Assembly: GCA_963377175.1 (NCBI GenBank)
Contig: CAUJNA010003801.1
Location: 328,523-392,522 of the forward strand
From: Effrenium voratum
Taxonomy: Eukaryota > Sar > Dinophyceae > Suessiales > Symbiodiniaceae
Length of the DNA: 64,000 nucleotides
Direction: 5' to 3'
The position numbers and the translations under genes were made by a program. Below the pieces are notes generated by a model. It searched no databases and had not been told where the DNA came from. It was given only the letters and a program-made list of their open reading frames with translations. Positions 21,949 to 31,834 of this stretch are shown here, piece after piece (position 1 is the stretch's first letter; every line of letters begins with the position of its first letter).

Positions 21949-21961
21949 TATTTCTTTAAAT
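21949..21961 (-). promoter_or_regulatory. Class I upstream motif of the 21924 gene
   Basis: Minus strand reads ATTTAAAGAAATA inside AAAAAAGTATTTAAAGAAAT, followed by AACTATATATATTATAATAG and then the ATG. Confidence 0.55.
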
Positions 21962-21982
21962 ACTTTTTTCCAAGAAATAAAT

Positions 21983-22999
21983 TTATACCTTTAATAACTC
22001 ATGTCTCAAAAATGCCCTGTCATAATTTTCAATATAATAATATTCCTGTCCTAACTTCTTTTCAATCTTTGCTATTTTGTAGGTTTGTTTAGTCCATACT
22101 CCTACTCTCTCCTTTTCGTTCGGTCTCCTTTTCCTGAATATCTTAACTTCATTTCCTACATTTAAATCTGGATAAACTCTATTTCTTTTGGCTTTCATAC
22201 CTAAATTTAAACTCACTTCTAATTGATGTTTAGGCTTTCTTGCTTCTGACGGTGTTAAGCCGTGCGAAGTGTGCTTTATTCCATTGTTATAAGTTAATAT
22301 AATCTCGTGTATGTAGTCTGTCCATTGAATAGCCTTTCCTTTTTTCTCATCGTTTTCAACCCTCTTATACAAGCTATCTTTAAACGTCCTTATCGCCCTC
22401 TCCGCGAATGCTGGGTGACCTCTGGTTCTTCGCAGCTCTATTTTTTCACCCTTCAAAAAAAACTATAACACTTTGATTATTATAAGCTCCTTCATCGTCA
22501 ATATAAATTAGTTTGGGCTTTCCATCCATTTTTTAATACATTCCATCAGTCCTGCTAAAATGTCCGCTGGCTGTTTTGACATAAGCGGGACAACAACCAT
22601 ACACTTAGAAAATATGTCAATACACATCATGCCAACTTTCATTTTTTGTTTAGGGATATCATTAATGAAAAATAAATCAATTTGAAACTCATAATATGCG
22701 TTAGGAGCTACAAATGAATTCTGTCCTCTTGGCTTGGCTTTCTGTTCTACATTCTTCCTAAAAAACTCATTAATATCGTGTATAGTTATTGTGTTATCCT
22801 TTTTTCTTGCTTCTTGTAAAGTGCGGTTCTTTGACCCGAAGCCTCCCTTATCATAATAAACATTATTAATAAAATCTTGCTTTGATGCCTTTTTCAAATT
22901 CGATAGATATTATTTTTCCCGGCGATTACAGTTTAAACAGTAAGATATACAGTTTTCCTTGTGATGGGCATAATCGTTGTTTATTCTTTGGGCTGTCAT
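21983..22999 (-). CDS. Retroviral-type DDE integrase (rve), frame broken
   Basis: Would insert the viral DNA by strand transfer, producing the short target duplication. The ATG at 22999 opens an N-terminal zinc-binding region (A-H-H-K-E-N-C and C-L-N-C, an HHCC type). The catalytic core follows: first Asp in Q-I-D-L-F-F-I, second Asp in I-Y-I-D-D-E-G-A-Y, Glu in F-A-E-R-A-I-R-T-F-K. A basic C-terminal domain (V-G-N-E-V-K-I-F-R-K-R-R) ends at 21983. The frame slips three times (near 22915, 22520 and 22450), mostly in base runs. Catalytic residues all survive. The GC-rich flank carries a homologue at 42.3-42.8 kb. It starts just after the helicase stop at 23011. Confidence 0.85.
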
Positions 23000-23010
23000 A
23001 TTGCTATTTA

Positions 23011-26000
23011 TTACTCCATTATTTCTATGTCAAAATCTGAACTGCATTTATTACATCTGGTATTAAGCCTGTCAAATAACCATTTGACATCAATATATTG
23101 TTTGTTGTCTATCTCTCTCTCTGCTTTCATGTCTTGTAATTTATATTGTTTAATCTTATGTTCTAAATATCTGGTTACTTGTGCTTCATTTAAATCAGTA
23201 TCATCTACGTCTGCTTTGAAAAACTTGACTTTATTGATATCTCTGCATCTCGTGAGGGCTGTCCAAATCCACTCACGGCTGACCAAATGTGATTTATCCC
23301 ATTCGTGTATAGTAATGCTTTTATCTAGAGAAGCCCCTTGAGACGAATGACATGTAGCACAATACGCATGTATAAAGCGCTTGTCTAAAGTCGTGGTGTT
23401 TGTCATGAATATAGTTTTACTTTTGATATCTTGGATTTCTACTTTCCAATCATCAATACTAATAATTTCATAAGTAATATTTACATTAAACACCTGCCCC
23501 ATTTCTTTTTTATAAACTCTGCATATCACATGCTCTCCAATTTCATATTTATCTGTCTTTCCTAAATTATTTCTTACGGTCTTGCTTACCCATTTGCACC
23601 TAGCATTAGTATAGGCTATGTTACGCTCTCCTTCCATGATGTCGCCTGTAGCTTCAAAATGTTTATTTACTATTTCCTTAATGGGCAGTTTATTTTTCCA
23701 AATGTCATTATATATATCATTCAATTTAATTTTATCTTCTTCTGTCTTAAGTCTCTTAGATATCTTAAGATAAATCTTATATTTAAATATTTGATTAAGA
23801 CAGTTGTTTAAATATGTCTCGTGGTCCTGGGTGTTAGTTAAATCAGCTATAGGTTTCAAATGCTTCCCGTCAGCAGTTCCTATAATTATCTTCTCTGGGT
23901 ACGTATCCTTAAACTCCCTAACTCTGTTCAAAATATAATTGCCCGCCATACCTAGCTCATCAAACACAATACAATTATAATCAGAATGGTCAAACGTCGG
24001 TAGTCTTTCTCCAGCTTCTATTGGAATACTGAAAAACTTGTTTAATGTTACGGCGTCGGCTTCGGTTTCTTGCTTCTGCTTGTTATTAGAACATACGAAT
24101 AACACATTATAACCTAAATTTTTCATATATTCGCCTATATAACTCTTGCCGCTTCCAGCCAGTTTTGCTTTTATCAACACCGGATTACACGACACAATTT
24201 GCTCACAAATGCTTTTGGTGTCGTATTCGTCTTTAACACGAATTTTTACATTATTGTAAGTCGGAATTTCTGATAACTCATTAACCTTAATTTTGTATAT
24301 ATCACTCGGTGGTGATACTTGTTTATTATCTTCAGCTCTCCATCCTCCCCTTTTGGTTGAAAACTTAATCAATGTTTTGGCCTTGTCAATATTTTTCCTA
24401 TCAATAATGAAGGCATCGGTTTTAACACTATGCACATTGATATTGTTGTTTTTCAATGTTTTATAATCTTTATGCATTTTAAAATTATGTCGTTGCATGA
24501 GTAGCTCTTTAATATACCTAAAGCCATTGGTTAAGTCTTGTTTATGTGTCGTTGTCAATGTGTAATATTTGACTTCTGATTCTTTCTCAACGTTTTTGAT
24601 ATCGTATTTTTTACCATCTATAATTTTATAACATTCACGACAATGATTGTGATAATACATATTATTTTTCCAAAATTTATATGTACCGTCATCAGAATTC
24701 CGGTACCTATCATCATCATTATCATGAGCCTTAAATTCTAAAACCCATCCCTCGCCTCTTTCCTGTTCTAATTCTTTAATATATTCATCTGTCATCTCTG
24801 TCAAAACCTTATCATCATAAAATCCACTAATCTTATTAATTCTTCCCCCATACAGATTTTGATGATACAATGCTTCACTTAATGTATCAAATACTAAACT
24901 CTTCTGAGACTTGTTAGTTCCCTTTTCTAACAATCCGATATTTACATTCGAAATCAACTTTTTAACCTTGATGTCTTCACCTAAATTATTTGATATGTTA
25001 GTCTTCCATAGGTTCTCAACTATACTTTTATAATCTACTTCATAAATCGAAGAAGGCTTTTTAAAATATAGAATTTCGACTTCGTCAATAAACTCTTCTA
25101 AAAACATGCCATATATTAAATTATATTGTTTATTAAAAAATAATGATGTTTGTTTTCCAGTAAACTTAACTAAGAATAAACATAATTCTCCCATGTTATT
25201 AAAATCATGTTTACCATACTCATAAGGCATCCAAATGTCAAATTGTTTAAACACTGGAATTTTTACGATTTTAGTTAAATTATGTGTATATGCCTTGTTC
25301 TGGTCAATCTCTATATGTAATTCATTACTATGATAAAAGTAATGAAATTTACCAGCGGGCGCTACTGTCCTGCATCTGTTTAAAATTTCTACATCAATGT
25401 CATTATAATAAGATTTATGCAGTGGATTAAATAATGATTTATTGAATTCAAACATCGCCCTTGACATCCTATTATAGGTGTCTTCAGTTTCTACTGTTAT
25501 ACTTGCATTGAAGGCATCAATCAAATTTTGTGTTTTTATCCTGTATGTAATTATTCTTTTCTTAATCTTGAATTGAAACATCAGCTCCGAAATGATACAC
25601 GCACTAAATTTAATTTTCGGGTCATATCCCGCCTGCTTTGCTTGATAATACATTTTCGCCAAATCATTGTGTGTATATATCATTGTGTATTCGTCCTGTT
25701 CGGTGTGTTTTAATATGTCATCCAGCTCTTCAATCATGATGCATTTAATGGGTTCCTCTCTATGATTTAAATAAAAGTCGGTAGAAGCATTAACATTGAT
25801 ATTATACTCTTTCTTTATTCCTAAATTTGATTTCAATTGTTTCAAGTCCTTATTTAATGTATATATATGGTCATTCTTTATTAATGCGTAGAATGTTTTG
25901 ATATGGTGGTTTCTTTTTGGTGGGTCAAATGTAAAACTCAAATTACCTACAATATCGAAAATTCTGGCGGTGATGGCATACTCTTTAAATACCTTGTTCA

Positions 26001-26208
26001 TGTCTTCTATTGAAGCACCATGGTTTTTGAATTCCTCGTCTGTTTTGTCTATGAGTTTCAAAATACTTTCTCTGGTCATCTTCTTCATGTTCTTGTCTTG
26101 TCCGTAAAAATCGTTCAATGTGTTAATCCAACATTCGTTTTCAACATAATGCTTTACCTTAATGGCTTCCTCAAAAGTGCAATATTCTGGGTCGAGTTCT
26201 GTTTCCAT
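23011..26208 (-). CDS. Polymerase-like protein fused to SF1 helicase
   Basis: A 1065-residue open frame. The C-terminal third is an SF1 (Pif1/RecD-like) helicase: Walker A A-G-S-G-K-S near residue 682, motif II D-E-L-G-M-A near 750, motif V H-S-S-Q-G-A-S-L-D near 955 and motif VI W-T-A-L-T-R-C-R near 980. The middle has E-I-D-Q-N-K-A-Y near 300, which could be polymerase motif A, and V-H-S-V-K-T-D-A-F near 595, which could be motif C of a diverged family B polymerase. It probably replicates the viral genome. The true N-terminus lies upstream in other frames (26154-26914). The helicase call is firm; the polymerase call is inference. Confidence 0.8.
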   Translation of the reverse strand: METELDPEYCTFEEAIKVKHYVENECWINTLNDFYGQDKNMKKMTRESILKLIDKTDEEFKNHGASIEDMNKVFKEYAITARIFDIVGNLSFTFDPPKRNHHIKTFYALIKNDHIYTLNKDLKQLKSNLGIKKEYNINVNASTDFYLNHREEPIKCIMIEELDDILKHTEQDEYTMIYTHNDLAKMYYQAKQAGYDPKIKFSACIISELMFQFKIKKRIITYRIKTQNLIDAFNASITVETEDTYNRMSRAMFEFNKSLFNPLHKSYYNDIDVEILNRCRTVAPAGKFHYFYHSNELHIEIDQNKAYTHNLTKIVKIPVFKQFDIWMPYEYGKHDFNNMGELCLFLVKFTGKQTSLFFNKQYNLIYGMFLEEFIDEVEILYFKKPSSIYEVDYKSIVENLWKTNISNNLGEDIKVKKLISNVNIGLLEKGTNKSQKSLVFDTLSEALYHQNLYGGRINKISGFYDDKVLTEMTDEYIKELEQERGEGWVLEFKAHDNDDDRYRNSDDGTYKFWKNNMYYHNHCRECYKIIDGKKYDIKNVEKESEVKYYTLTTTHKQDLTNGFRYIKELLMQRHNFKMHKDYKTLKNNNINVHSVKTDAFIIDRKNIDKAKTLIKFSTKRGGWRAEDNKQVSPPSDIYKIKVNELSEIPTYNNVKIRVKDEYDTKSICEQIVSCNPVLIKAKLAGSGKSYIGEYMKNLGYNVLFVCSNNKQKQETEADAVTLNKFFSIPIEAGERLPTFDHSDYNCIVFDELGMAGNYILNRVREFKDTYPEKIIIGTADGKHLKPIADLTNTQDHETYLNNCLNQIFKYKIYLKISKRLKTEEDKIKLNDIYNDIWKNKLPIKEIVNKHFEATGDIMEGERNIAYTNARCKWVSKTVRNNLGKTDKYEIGEHVICRVYKKEMGQVFNVNITYEIISIDDWKVEIQDIKSKTIFMTNTTTLDKRFIHAYCATCHSSQGASLDKSITIHEWDKSHLVSREWIWTALTRCRDINKVKFFKADVDDTDLNEAQVTRYLEHKIKQYKLQDMKAEREIDNKQYIDVKWLFDRLNTRCNKCSSDFDIEIME

Positions 26209-26914
26209 ATATCTATGAAAATACCAATATTATTTGCGTTTTTTAAGTTCTTCTTTTTAGGGTCATAATCTTTAATATCTCCTTCTACCGTGTCGGCATC
26301 ATAAATGACTACTGCATCTATATAGTGCTTCATTGTCTTGTAATGCCTAGCAATGTCGTCATCTTGCGCCAATGTTTTAATAACCTTCTTAAAAAGGTTT
26401 TTGTCATACAATACAGTCTAAATATTCTCTTCTTGACTAACTCCTCTATCCATCTTCTAGTCTTCACTCCCGCATGCTTATCATCAAAATGCATGGGATA
26501 ATATGTCCCGCCTTCAATGTCTTTAAACGACGCTTTTACCTTATGTGCTCCATATCCACTCATAGTAAAAAAACGAAATCCGATTGTGTAATCTCTGGGT
26601 TTTGTTTTGTGCCCTCTTGTTATGTTCTCCTGTTTGTTCTTTTTCATTCTTTCGCTTAGTGGTTCTCTCTCTTCATATGTGTTCATAACCTGGTCGTATT
26701 TTTGATTTGCCTTGCTCTTTTCATCCTCTGATTTTGCCTTTATGAAATCATTAACTATCTTCTCCGCTGTTGTGTACTGTGATATTTTCCTGTCGGTGTA
26801 TAATCCTATAATGTCTCTAACCTTTGCCTTTTGTTGTGTTGATAAATTCCCCTTGTTCCTTTCGAGTTTGCTTTCTAAAGAGTTAATATTTCTTTTTACA
26901 GCTTTTGATGTCAT
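26154..26914 (-). CDS. N-terminal part of the polymerase-helicase protein, frame broken
   Basis: The frame 26914-26330 starts with ATG (M-T-S-K-A-V-K-R-N-I-N), has a coiled-coil-like charged first half and then F-R-F-F-T-M-S-G-Y-G-A-H-K-V. It slips near 26410 into the frame 26411-26154 (D-A-V-V-I-Y-D-A-D-T-V-E-G-D), which slips near 26210 into the 1065-residue frame. Because all three abut with small overlaps and no internal promoter is evident, I read them as one protein of about 1,300 residues. V-V-I-Y-D-A-D-T could be part of an exonuclease-like fold, but that is a guess. A class I motif precedes the ATG. Confidence 0.6.
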
Positions 26915-26948
26915 AATAATATTTATATTATATATTTTATAGTGTCAA

Positions 26949-26961
26949 TATTTCTTTAAAT
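26949..26961 (-). promoter_or_regulatory. Class I upstream motif of the polymerase-helicase gene
   Basis: Minus strand reads ATTTAAAGAAATA, 35 bases before ATG 26914, followed by GACACTATAAAATATATAAT. It forms a divergent control region with the plus-strand gene at 27064. Confidence 0.5.
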
Positions 26962-27026
26962 GCGTTTTTCTTGAAATGTTATTTAATAATAATTTATAGT
27001 ATATAATTATATTTTATGTAAAACTT

Positions 27027-27039
27027 ATTTAAAGAAATA
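27027..27039 (+). promoter_or_regulatory. Class I upstream motif of the 27064 gene
   Basis: ATTTAAAGAAATA lies 25 bases before the ATG. It shares a 150-base divergent intergenic region with the motif of the polymerase-helicase gene. Confidence 0.5.
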
Positions 27040-27063
27040 CTGTGTTAATAATATATTAACAGA

Positions 27064-27330
27064 ATGCCCAGATTATCAAAATATCATGATGTTACTAAGG
27101 ACTTGAACCCGGATGACTACACAATGGAAGAGATACAAAAACAGATGGCTATATACAACCGCTTGTATTATCTTAAGAACCTACAAAAAGATGGATGGAT
27201 GGAAAATAAAATTGAACAAAGCAAAAAGGCATATCGTCAGAAAGCCATAAAGGAATACATAGAAAAACAAAATATAGATATTGATGAAATTAAAAACCCT
27301 CAAGAACTACTTGACAAGCTCACAAAATGA
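27064..27330 (+). CDS. Small charged protein, unknown
   Basis: An intact 88-residue frame, rich in K, Q, E and Y and probably mostly helical (residues 20-75), ending in E-L-L-D-K-L-T-K. No motif recognised. It is the only plus-strand gene in the left half and shares a divergent promoter region with the polymerase-helicase gene; its upstream motif is of the same class, so expression with replication genes is likely (inference). It stops 37 bases before the end of the convergent fibre gene. Confidence 0.65.
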   Translation: MPRLSKYHDVTKDLNPDDYTMEEIQKQMAIYNRLYYLKNLQKDGWMENKIEQSKKAYRQKAIKEYIEKQNIDIDEIKNPQELLDKLTK

Positions 27331-27366
27331 AATACTTAATAATATTATGTTGTTTAATATTATTAA

Positions 27367-29448
27367 TTATTTAGATTTTTTCTTTTTCAATAATTTAGTT
27401 TCCAAATATTCAACCCTTTTAATTAAGGACTGTAATGCACCCCAGCTAATACAAGTCATTTTGTCATAACTCATTGCTAAAAATTCGCCCTCATCATTTA
27501 CAACACCGTATTTTTCAGGTGTATTTGCTTTAACTTGTTGAGCGATGAAGCCAATCTCGTGTTTCTTCATATTGTTTGTCTTCATAAATGTTTTGACATC
27601 AATATTTTTCACCATTTCAATAGTGTCATCTTCAATATGTTGAATGTCTCTTTTTAATCTTTCGTCACTGCTTAAATTAAAACTGTTATATGCAACAAAC
27701 TGACTACTGTTTAACTCTAAATATTTAGCGCCATTAATATAACTATCAATGGATGTTGATGCTTCCGTTCTCAAAACAGCATCACTATTTAAATGTCTCA
27801 AATTGATTTTATGAGCAATTCCAAAAGTCATTTCACCGTCAATAGTCCAGTCGCCTCGTAATTCGCTATTACTTCCACTATTCAAAATAATTTTATTATC
27901 AGCATATGTTGAAGATAATCCAACAACCAAATTAATAGAGTTTGACGTGTTGCTATTCCTGATTATTAAATCATTTGTATCGACATACATTTCAGCATTA
28001 TCAATTATTAGTTTTGATGTGTTGCCAAATTGAACATTGCCACTCGGTGAATTTTGTAATAATAAAGTATTTCCTGATACTGACTGAACTTGGTTGACTT
28101 CAACTTTCTTACCAGAAACCATTGTTAAATCGCCGTTTGTATATACATCACCTAATATATCAACTGGTTTATTGAAAATGGTTTTTGATACTGCACCGTC
28201 GCACATAAAATATTGGTTAGAAGAATTTGTAATATCGCCAATACTACAAGCAACAAAATTAGGATGATGAATATAAAAACCTTCTGTTGTCGCGGGGGTA
28301 TGTGTTTCTAAATATGGAGTTAATGCATTGTCTAAATTATCAATTTTAGTTTTAATATCTGTTGAAAAATCATTATTTGTAAATAAATTACCTTTCATAT
28401 AAACAGCACCTTCAAAATATGAAGTTCCGTGTGCTTGAGCAAAATTGTATGAAGTATGAACATTACCATTAATCGTAATTCTTGAAGCATTATTAGGTCT
28501 TCCAATAATAACATCTCCCGTATTCCATCCTAGCCATAATCTATAAGGTGTAGCACCTGTTAAACCTTGATACGAGTCCAACTGACAACCTCTTTTAAAT
28601 TCTAAGCGTTGGTTACTTACGGCATCTTGAATTCTAAAAATTGGATTAGTATTATCTGTTAAACTAATTATTAGTGGAGAGTTTACTGTTTGTGCAGTTG
28701 TGATTGTTTTATCTAATTTTTGTAAATCTGCTGATATTAAACTGTTAATCGTATTTGAATTTTCAGTTATTAATAAATCTTGTGTAGTGTTGTCTGATAC
28801 GATTGAAGCAAATGTATTGCTGTATGCAGTATTTGTATTGAATAAATTAGTATCGTTTGTATATAATGTTGATACATCTGCTAAAATTGTTGATATTGTG
28901 TTTCCGTGTCCTGTTATTAGTGAAGAATTTGAACTTATATTATTGAAGTTTGAAGTGATTGTATTATTGGAATTTCCTACTAAGAATGTATTAGAACTAA
29001 TAGTATTGAAGTTTGATGTTATTGTAGCATTTAAATTACTGATTAAAAAAGTATTAGAACTAATATTATTAGCATTTGTGTCAAGTTTAATTGTATTTGC
29101 TGATATAGTCGGTAGTATTGAAGTTATGGTTAATCCGTGTGCTGTTATATTATTAAGGTTGCTTGTAATTGTTGTGTTTTGATTTACTTGTTCGTCAAAC
29201 ATTGTTGTTGATGTTGCGTTTAATTCAGTAATATCTAAAATATTGGCATCTATCTTATTTTTTTGTGCTAATATCAGTGCATCAACTTCTTCAGTAGTAT
29301 AACCGCCACCCAATGCGCCTGTTGTATCTGCTAATTCTTGCTTTGTAGCAAAAACACTGCTTAAGGTTGATGGTTCTGTTGAATTTATTAATACTAATTC
29401 ACTTGCTATAATTCTGCTTGAGCCATCCAATGATAATGTTGAAAACAT
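27367..29448 (-). CDS. Fibre or spike protein with C-terminal S74 chaperone domain
   Basis: A 693-residue protein if translation starts at ATG 29448 (M-F-S-T-L-S-L-D-G-S-S), better than the upstream ATG at 29508, which overlaps the next gene. Residues about 60-230 are tandem N-x-I-S-S-N-T / I-T-S-N-F-N repeats like trimeric fibre shafts. Residues 280-560 hold beta-rich domains. The C-terminus has S-S-D-E-R-L-K-R-D-I, the Ser-Asp-x-x-Leu-Lys signature of the self-cleaving intramolecular chaperone of endosialidase (peptidase S74), which helps trimers fold and is then released. It is likely the host-recognition fibre of the virion. The frame is intact. Confidence 0.85.
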   Translation of the reverse strand: MFSTLSLDGSSRIIASELVLINSTEPSTLSSVFATKQELADTTGALGGGYTTEEVDALILAQKNKIDANILDITELNATSTTMFDEQVNQNTTITSNLNNITAHGLTITSILPTISANTIKLDTNANNISSNTFLISNLNATITSNFNTISSNTFLVGNSNNTITSNFNNISSNSSLITGHGNTISTILADVSTLYTNDTNLFNTNTAYSNTFASIVSDNTTQDLLITENSNTINSLISADLQKLDKTITTAQTVNSPLIISLTDNTNPIFRIQDAVSNQRLEFKRGCQLDSYQGLTGATPYRLWLGWNTGDVIIGRPNNASRITINGNVHTSYNFAQAHGTSYFEGAVYMKGNLFTNNDFSTDIKTKIDNLDNALTPYLETHTPATTEGFYIHHPNFVACSIGDITNSSNQYFMCDGAVSKTIFNKPVDILGDVYTNGDLTMVSGKKVEVNQVQSVSGNTLLLQNSPSGNVQFGNTSKLIIDNAEMYVDTNDLIIRNSNTSNSINLVVGLSSTYADNKIILNSGSNSELRGDWTIDGEMTFGIAHKINLRHLNSDAVLRTEASTSIDSYINGAKYLELNSSQFVAYNSFNLSSDERLKRDIQHIEDDTIEMVKNIDVKTFMKTNNMKKHEIGFIAQQVKANTPEKYGVVNDEGEFLAMSYDKMTCISWGALQSLIKRVEYLETKLLKKKKSK

Positions 29449-29476
29449 AATTATTATATAGTAGGTTATAAAATAA

Positions 29477-30060
29477 TTATATTCTATCTTTTTTTCCTCT
29501 TGAACCAAATATACCTTTATTTAATGCATTGTATTTTTCTTGCTTCTGTCTCAAATATTCATTTTGCAATAATTGGTAATGCTGTGCTATATTTTGTAGC
29601 GGGTTTGCAGGCGGTTGTGATGCTTGTGGCATCGCTTCGCGTGGTTGCATTCTTCTTGGGGGTGCTATTATATTATTTTGTTGCTGTTGTGGTTGTTGAT
29701 TTTCTTCGTGGTGCGCTACTTCGTGGTATTCTACCTTCTGGGGTTTTGCTATTGGAACTGCTTTTGGTTTAGGTTTTATAGGCTTAGTTTCTAATGGTCC
29801 TTGGCAATTGCGTTCATGACTGTATCTGTAAGATTTTAATGTTAAAGTTTTGGCACATTTTGGACAGGTTATTTTCTTTTCATTGCGTGCTTGAGTTTTT
29901 GAGTTGTTTTTTCAATGGTTCGCGTAGCAACGCGAATGCTTCGCGTTCTACAGGTTTTATTTCTTGTGTTGGTTCTATTATTGGTTCTGCCTTTGGTGCT
30001 TCTTCTTCAATTGGTGGTAATTCATTTACTGGCTCGTCTGCTTCAATTGTATTAGTAATT
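29477..30060 (-). CDS. Pro/Gln-rich protein with CxxC zinc finger, frame broken
   Basis: Absent as a single frame, but two minus-strand frames join near 29905. The first half is acidic (P-P-I-E-E-E-A-P-K-A-E). The second has C-P-K-C-A-K-T-L-T-L-K-S-Y-R-Y-S-H-E-R-N-C, a CxxC...H...C finger, then a Q-Q-P-Q-Q-Q-Q-N-N stretch and a C-terminus K-G-I-F-G-S-R-G-K-K. No ATG precedes the first half, so it may be the C-terminal extension of the penton-like gene immediately upstream. A GC-rich palindrome at 29928-29950 is embedded in the coding frame. Function unknown. Confidence 0.5.
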
Positions 30061-30468
30061 TCAGTAAGTTAGAGGGTCGTTGAGTTTCAACTCCATGCGT
30101 CTCTCGCTCTGTCCGTATACTGTTAAGAATAAATCCGGCACAATATCATTAAATGCCGTGTTTAATTCCGTTTGTATTTTGTATGATAATTGATTGGCAT
30201 AATAAATTTCACCGGATACATCAACGGCAATGCTTCTTAATAAGACATTGGAACTATTATATAACATAATACAGAATCTTTCATAAAAACCCTTCTCTGT
30301 TGTATAAAACGGAGTGCTGAATGTACACTCCGTCACGAACATTTTTGTTCTTGGTGGAAATTCAAAGTTTTGGTCAAGTTCTATAATAAAATCGCTGGTA
30401 GAATTACTTTCTTGCAATCTGTAGGCACTATCAACATAGATTTTTTTATATGTTAATCTATCACTCAT
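30061..30468 (-). CDS. Penton-like minor capsid protein
   Basis: About 135 residues from ATG 30468 (M-S-D-R-L-T-Y-K-K-I-Y-V-D-S-A-Y-R). The opening I-Y-V-D-S-x-x-R, followed by S-D-F-I-I-E-L and a beta-rich body, resembles the penton or minor capsid proteins of Polinton-like viruses, which fill the fivefold vertices. A TCTAT motif 19 bases upstream matches the capsid gene promoter class. I chose this ATG over the one at 30483 for that spacing and for the family-like start. It may be truncated by a frameshift at its 3' end. The family assignment is moderate. Confidence 0.55.
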   Translation of the reverse strand: MSDRLTYKKIYVDSAYRLQESNSTSDFIIELDQNFEFPPRTKMFVTECTFSTPFYTTEKGFYERFCIMLYNSSNVLLRSIAVDVSGEIYYANQLSYKIQTELNTAFNDIVPDLFLTVYGQSERRMELKLNDPLTY

Positions 30469-30569
30469 AAATATAATATACAATAGAAATTAAAAAATAA
30501 TTAAAATTGATAATTACTTTGTAAAAATTGTTATTAAAAGATAATTTAAAAAATATCTATGAATAATAT

Positions 30570-31348
30570 ATGATTGGACGACAATTATTATTAGGTGCTA
30601 TTGAAGGCAGGACGCCGACGCAAATGATGGCAGGTGTAGCAAGCGATAAAGCATATACAGCAGGTAAGGATTTAATAGAAGATGTATTTTTTAATCATAA
30701 AAAGACATTGGAAGACAAAATAGGAGGTTTCAATAAACATTTGATAAGCAGATAATGAAACATAAAACACGATACGCTGAAGAAATCAATGTTCAAAACA
30801 AAATAAAATCGATGATGTCAAGGGTTTAGACGCAGCCTATTCAAATGTGAATGGAATACCAAGAATAGGCAACACATTATATATTGGCGGTACTGGTGCT
30901 AAAACGGGACTAAATCACAAAGTCAATGATGTAATTGCAGATTTGTTTTTTATTCCTACTCATAATGTTCAATTAAGCGAAAGATATAAAGACGCAATGG
31001 AAGAATTAAGGAAAAATCCAGATGTGATAGACTGTTGGACATAGCCTCGGTTCATCCGTTGTTCAAGAAATCAACAACAGACACGGCAACAAATATGCTA
31101 CTACTGTTTATTCATCACCTTTTGTATCAAGGATTAATCAACAGAAAAACCCGCGACACTTACGATTTAGAAATCGTGGAGACCCTATAGCAATGTTCGA
31201 TGACGCGGCAATAACTGGAGAAATAGAAAGCAATAATTTATTAGATAAACACAGTTTCAATAATTGGACAGGACAAGGTATGACTGAAATTAATCCTACT
31301 ACGGCAGTTTCAAACGGGTTTAATCCTAATTCAACACCAGAACAATAA
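30570..31348 (+). CDS. Lipase-like alpha/beta hydrolase, frame broken
   Basis: Four frame pieces join across 260 residues: the start M-I-G-R-Q-L-L-L-G-A, the middle G-I-P-R-I-G-N-T-L-Y-I-G-G-T, then V-G-H-S-L-G-S-S-V-V-Q-E (the G-x-S-x-G nucleophile elbow of lipases at about 31040-31075), then Y-S-S-P-F-V, R-G-D-P-I-A and D-K-H-S-F-N-N-W, which could supply the Asp and His of the triad. It resembles lipase class 3. Viral lipases may attack host membranes during entry or release (inference). Breaks lie near 30735, 30795 and 31035. Confidence 0.6.
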
Positions 31349-31379
31349 ATAAATAAATATATATATATATAACTTATAT

Positions 31380-31829
31380 ATGAGTATTGATGCTGAGAAA
31401 TGGGACAATGATGTTGAATATGCTTATGAAAGATTGACAGAGCGAGAGAAAGAGAAAGAATACAAAATATCAAATAGTAAATACGAATGTCATTGTGGCA
31501 AGGAAGTGTTAAATAAAGATAAGGAAGAGCACGAAAGCAATGATTTAAATCATTTATACTACAGAAAAGGTAATATTGAAGGACTTATAATAGGCATGTA
31601 TAGTGAAATTATTAATTATGAAAATGATTACTTAAAATTACATCCAGAAAATAACAATATACATTATACAGATTGTAGTAGAGTTGATTATACCGACTTT
31701 TTAAAAGAACAAGAAGAAAAGAAAATTCCATTAGATGAAGATGATTTAAGTTATTTGTATAAGGATAGAGACGAATTAGAAGATTGTATAAAGCGTGTAA
31801 CTGAACTAACATTATCTCAAAAATATTAA
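31380..31829 (+). CDS. Acidic protein with a CxCG...H finger
   Basis: An intact 149-residue frame. Residues 35-60 read C-H-C-G-K-E-V-L-N-K-D-K-E-E-H followed by N-H, a short C-x-C-G...H...H finger that recurs in four other proteins of this virus. The rest is rich in E, D, K and Y. Function unknown; nucleic-acid binding is an inference from the finger. It overlaps nothing and is followed after 5 bases by the next small gene, as in a compact gene cluster. Confidence 0.65.
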   Translation: MSIDAEKWDNDVEYAYERLTEREKEKEYKISNSKYECHCGKEVLNKDKEEHESNDLNHLYYRKGNIEGLIIGMYSEIINYENDYLKLHPENNNIHYTDCSRVDYTDFLKEQEEKKIPLDEDDLSYLYKDRDELEDCIKRVTELTLSQKY

Positions 31830-31834
31830 TAATA

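Noticed and set aside
29500..29772. 90-residue hydrophobic plus-strand frame that looks like a membrane protein
   Set aside because: It is the reverse of a Gln/Pro-rich coding frame on the minus strand; the apparent helices come from the complement of CAA/CAG codons.
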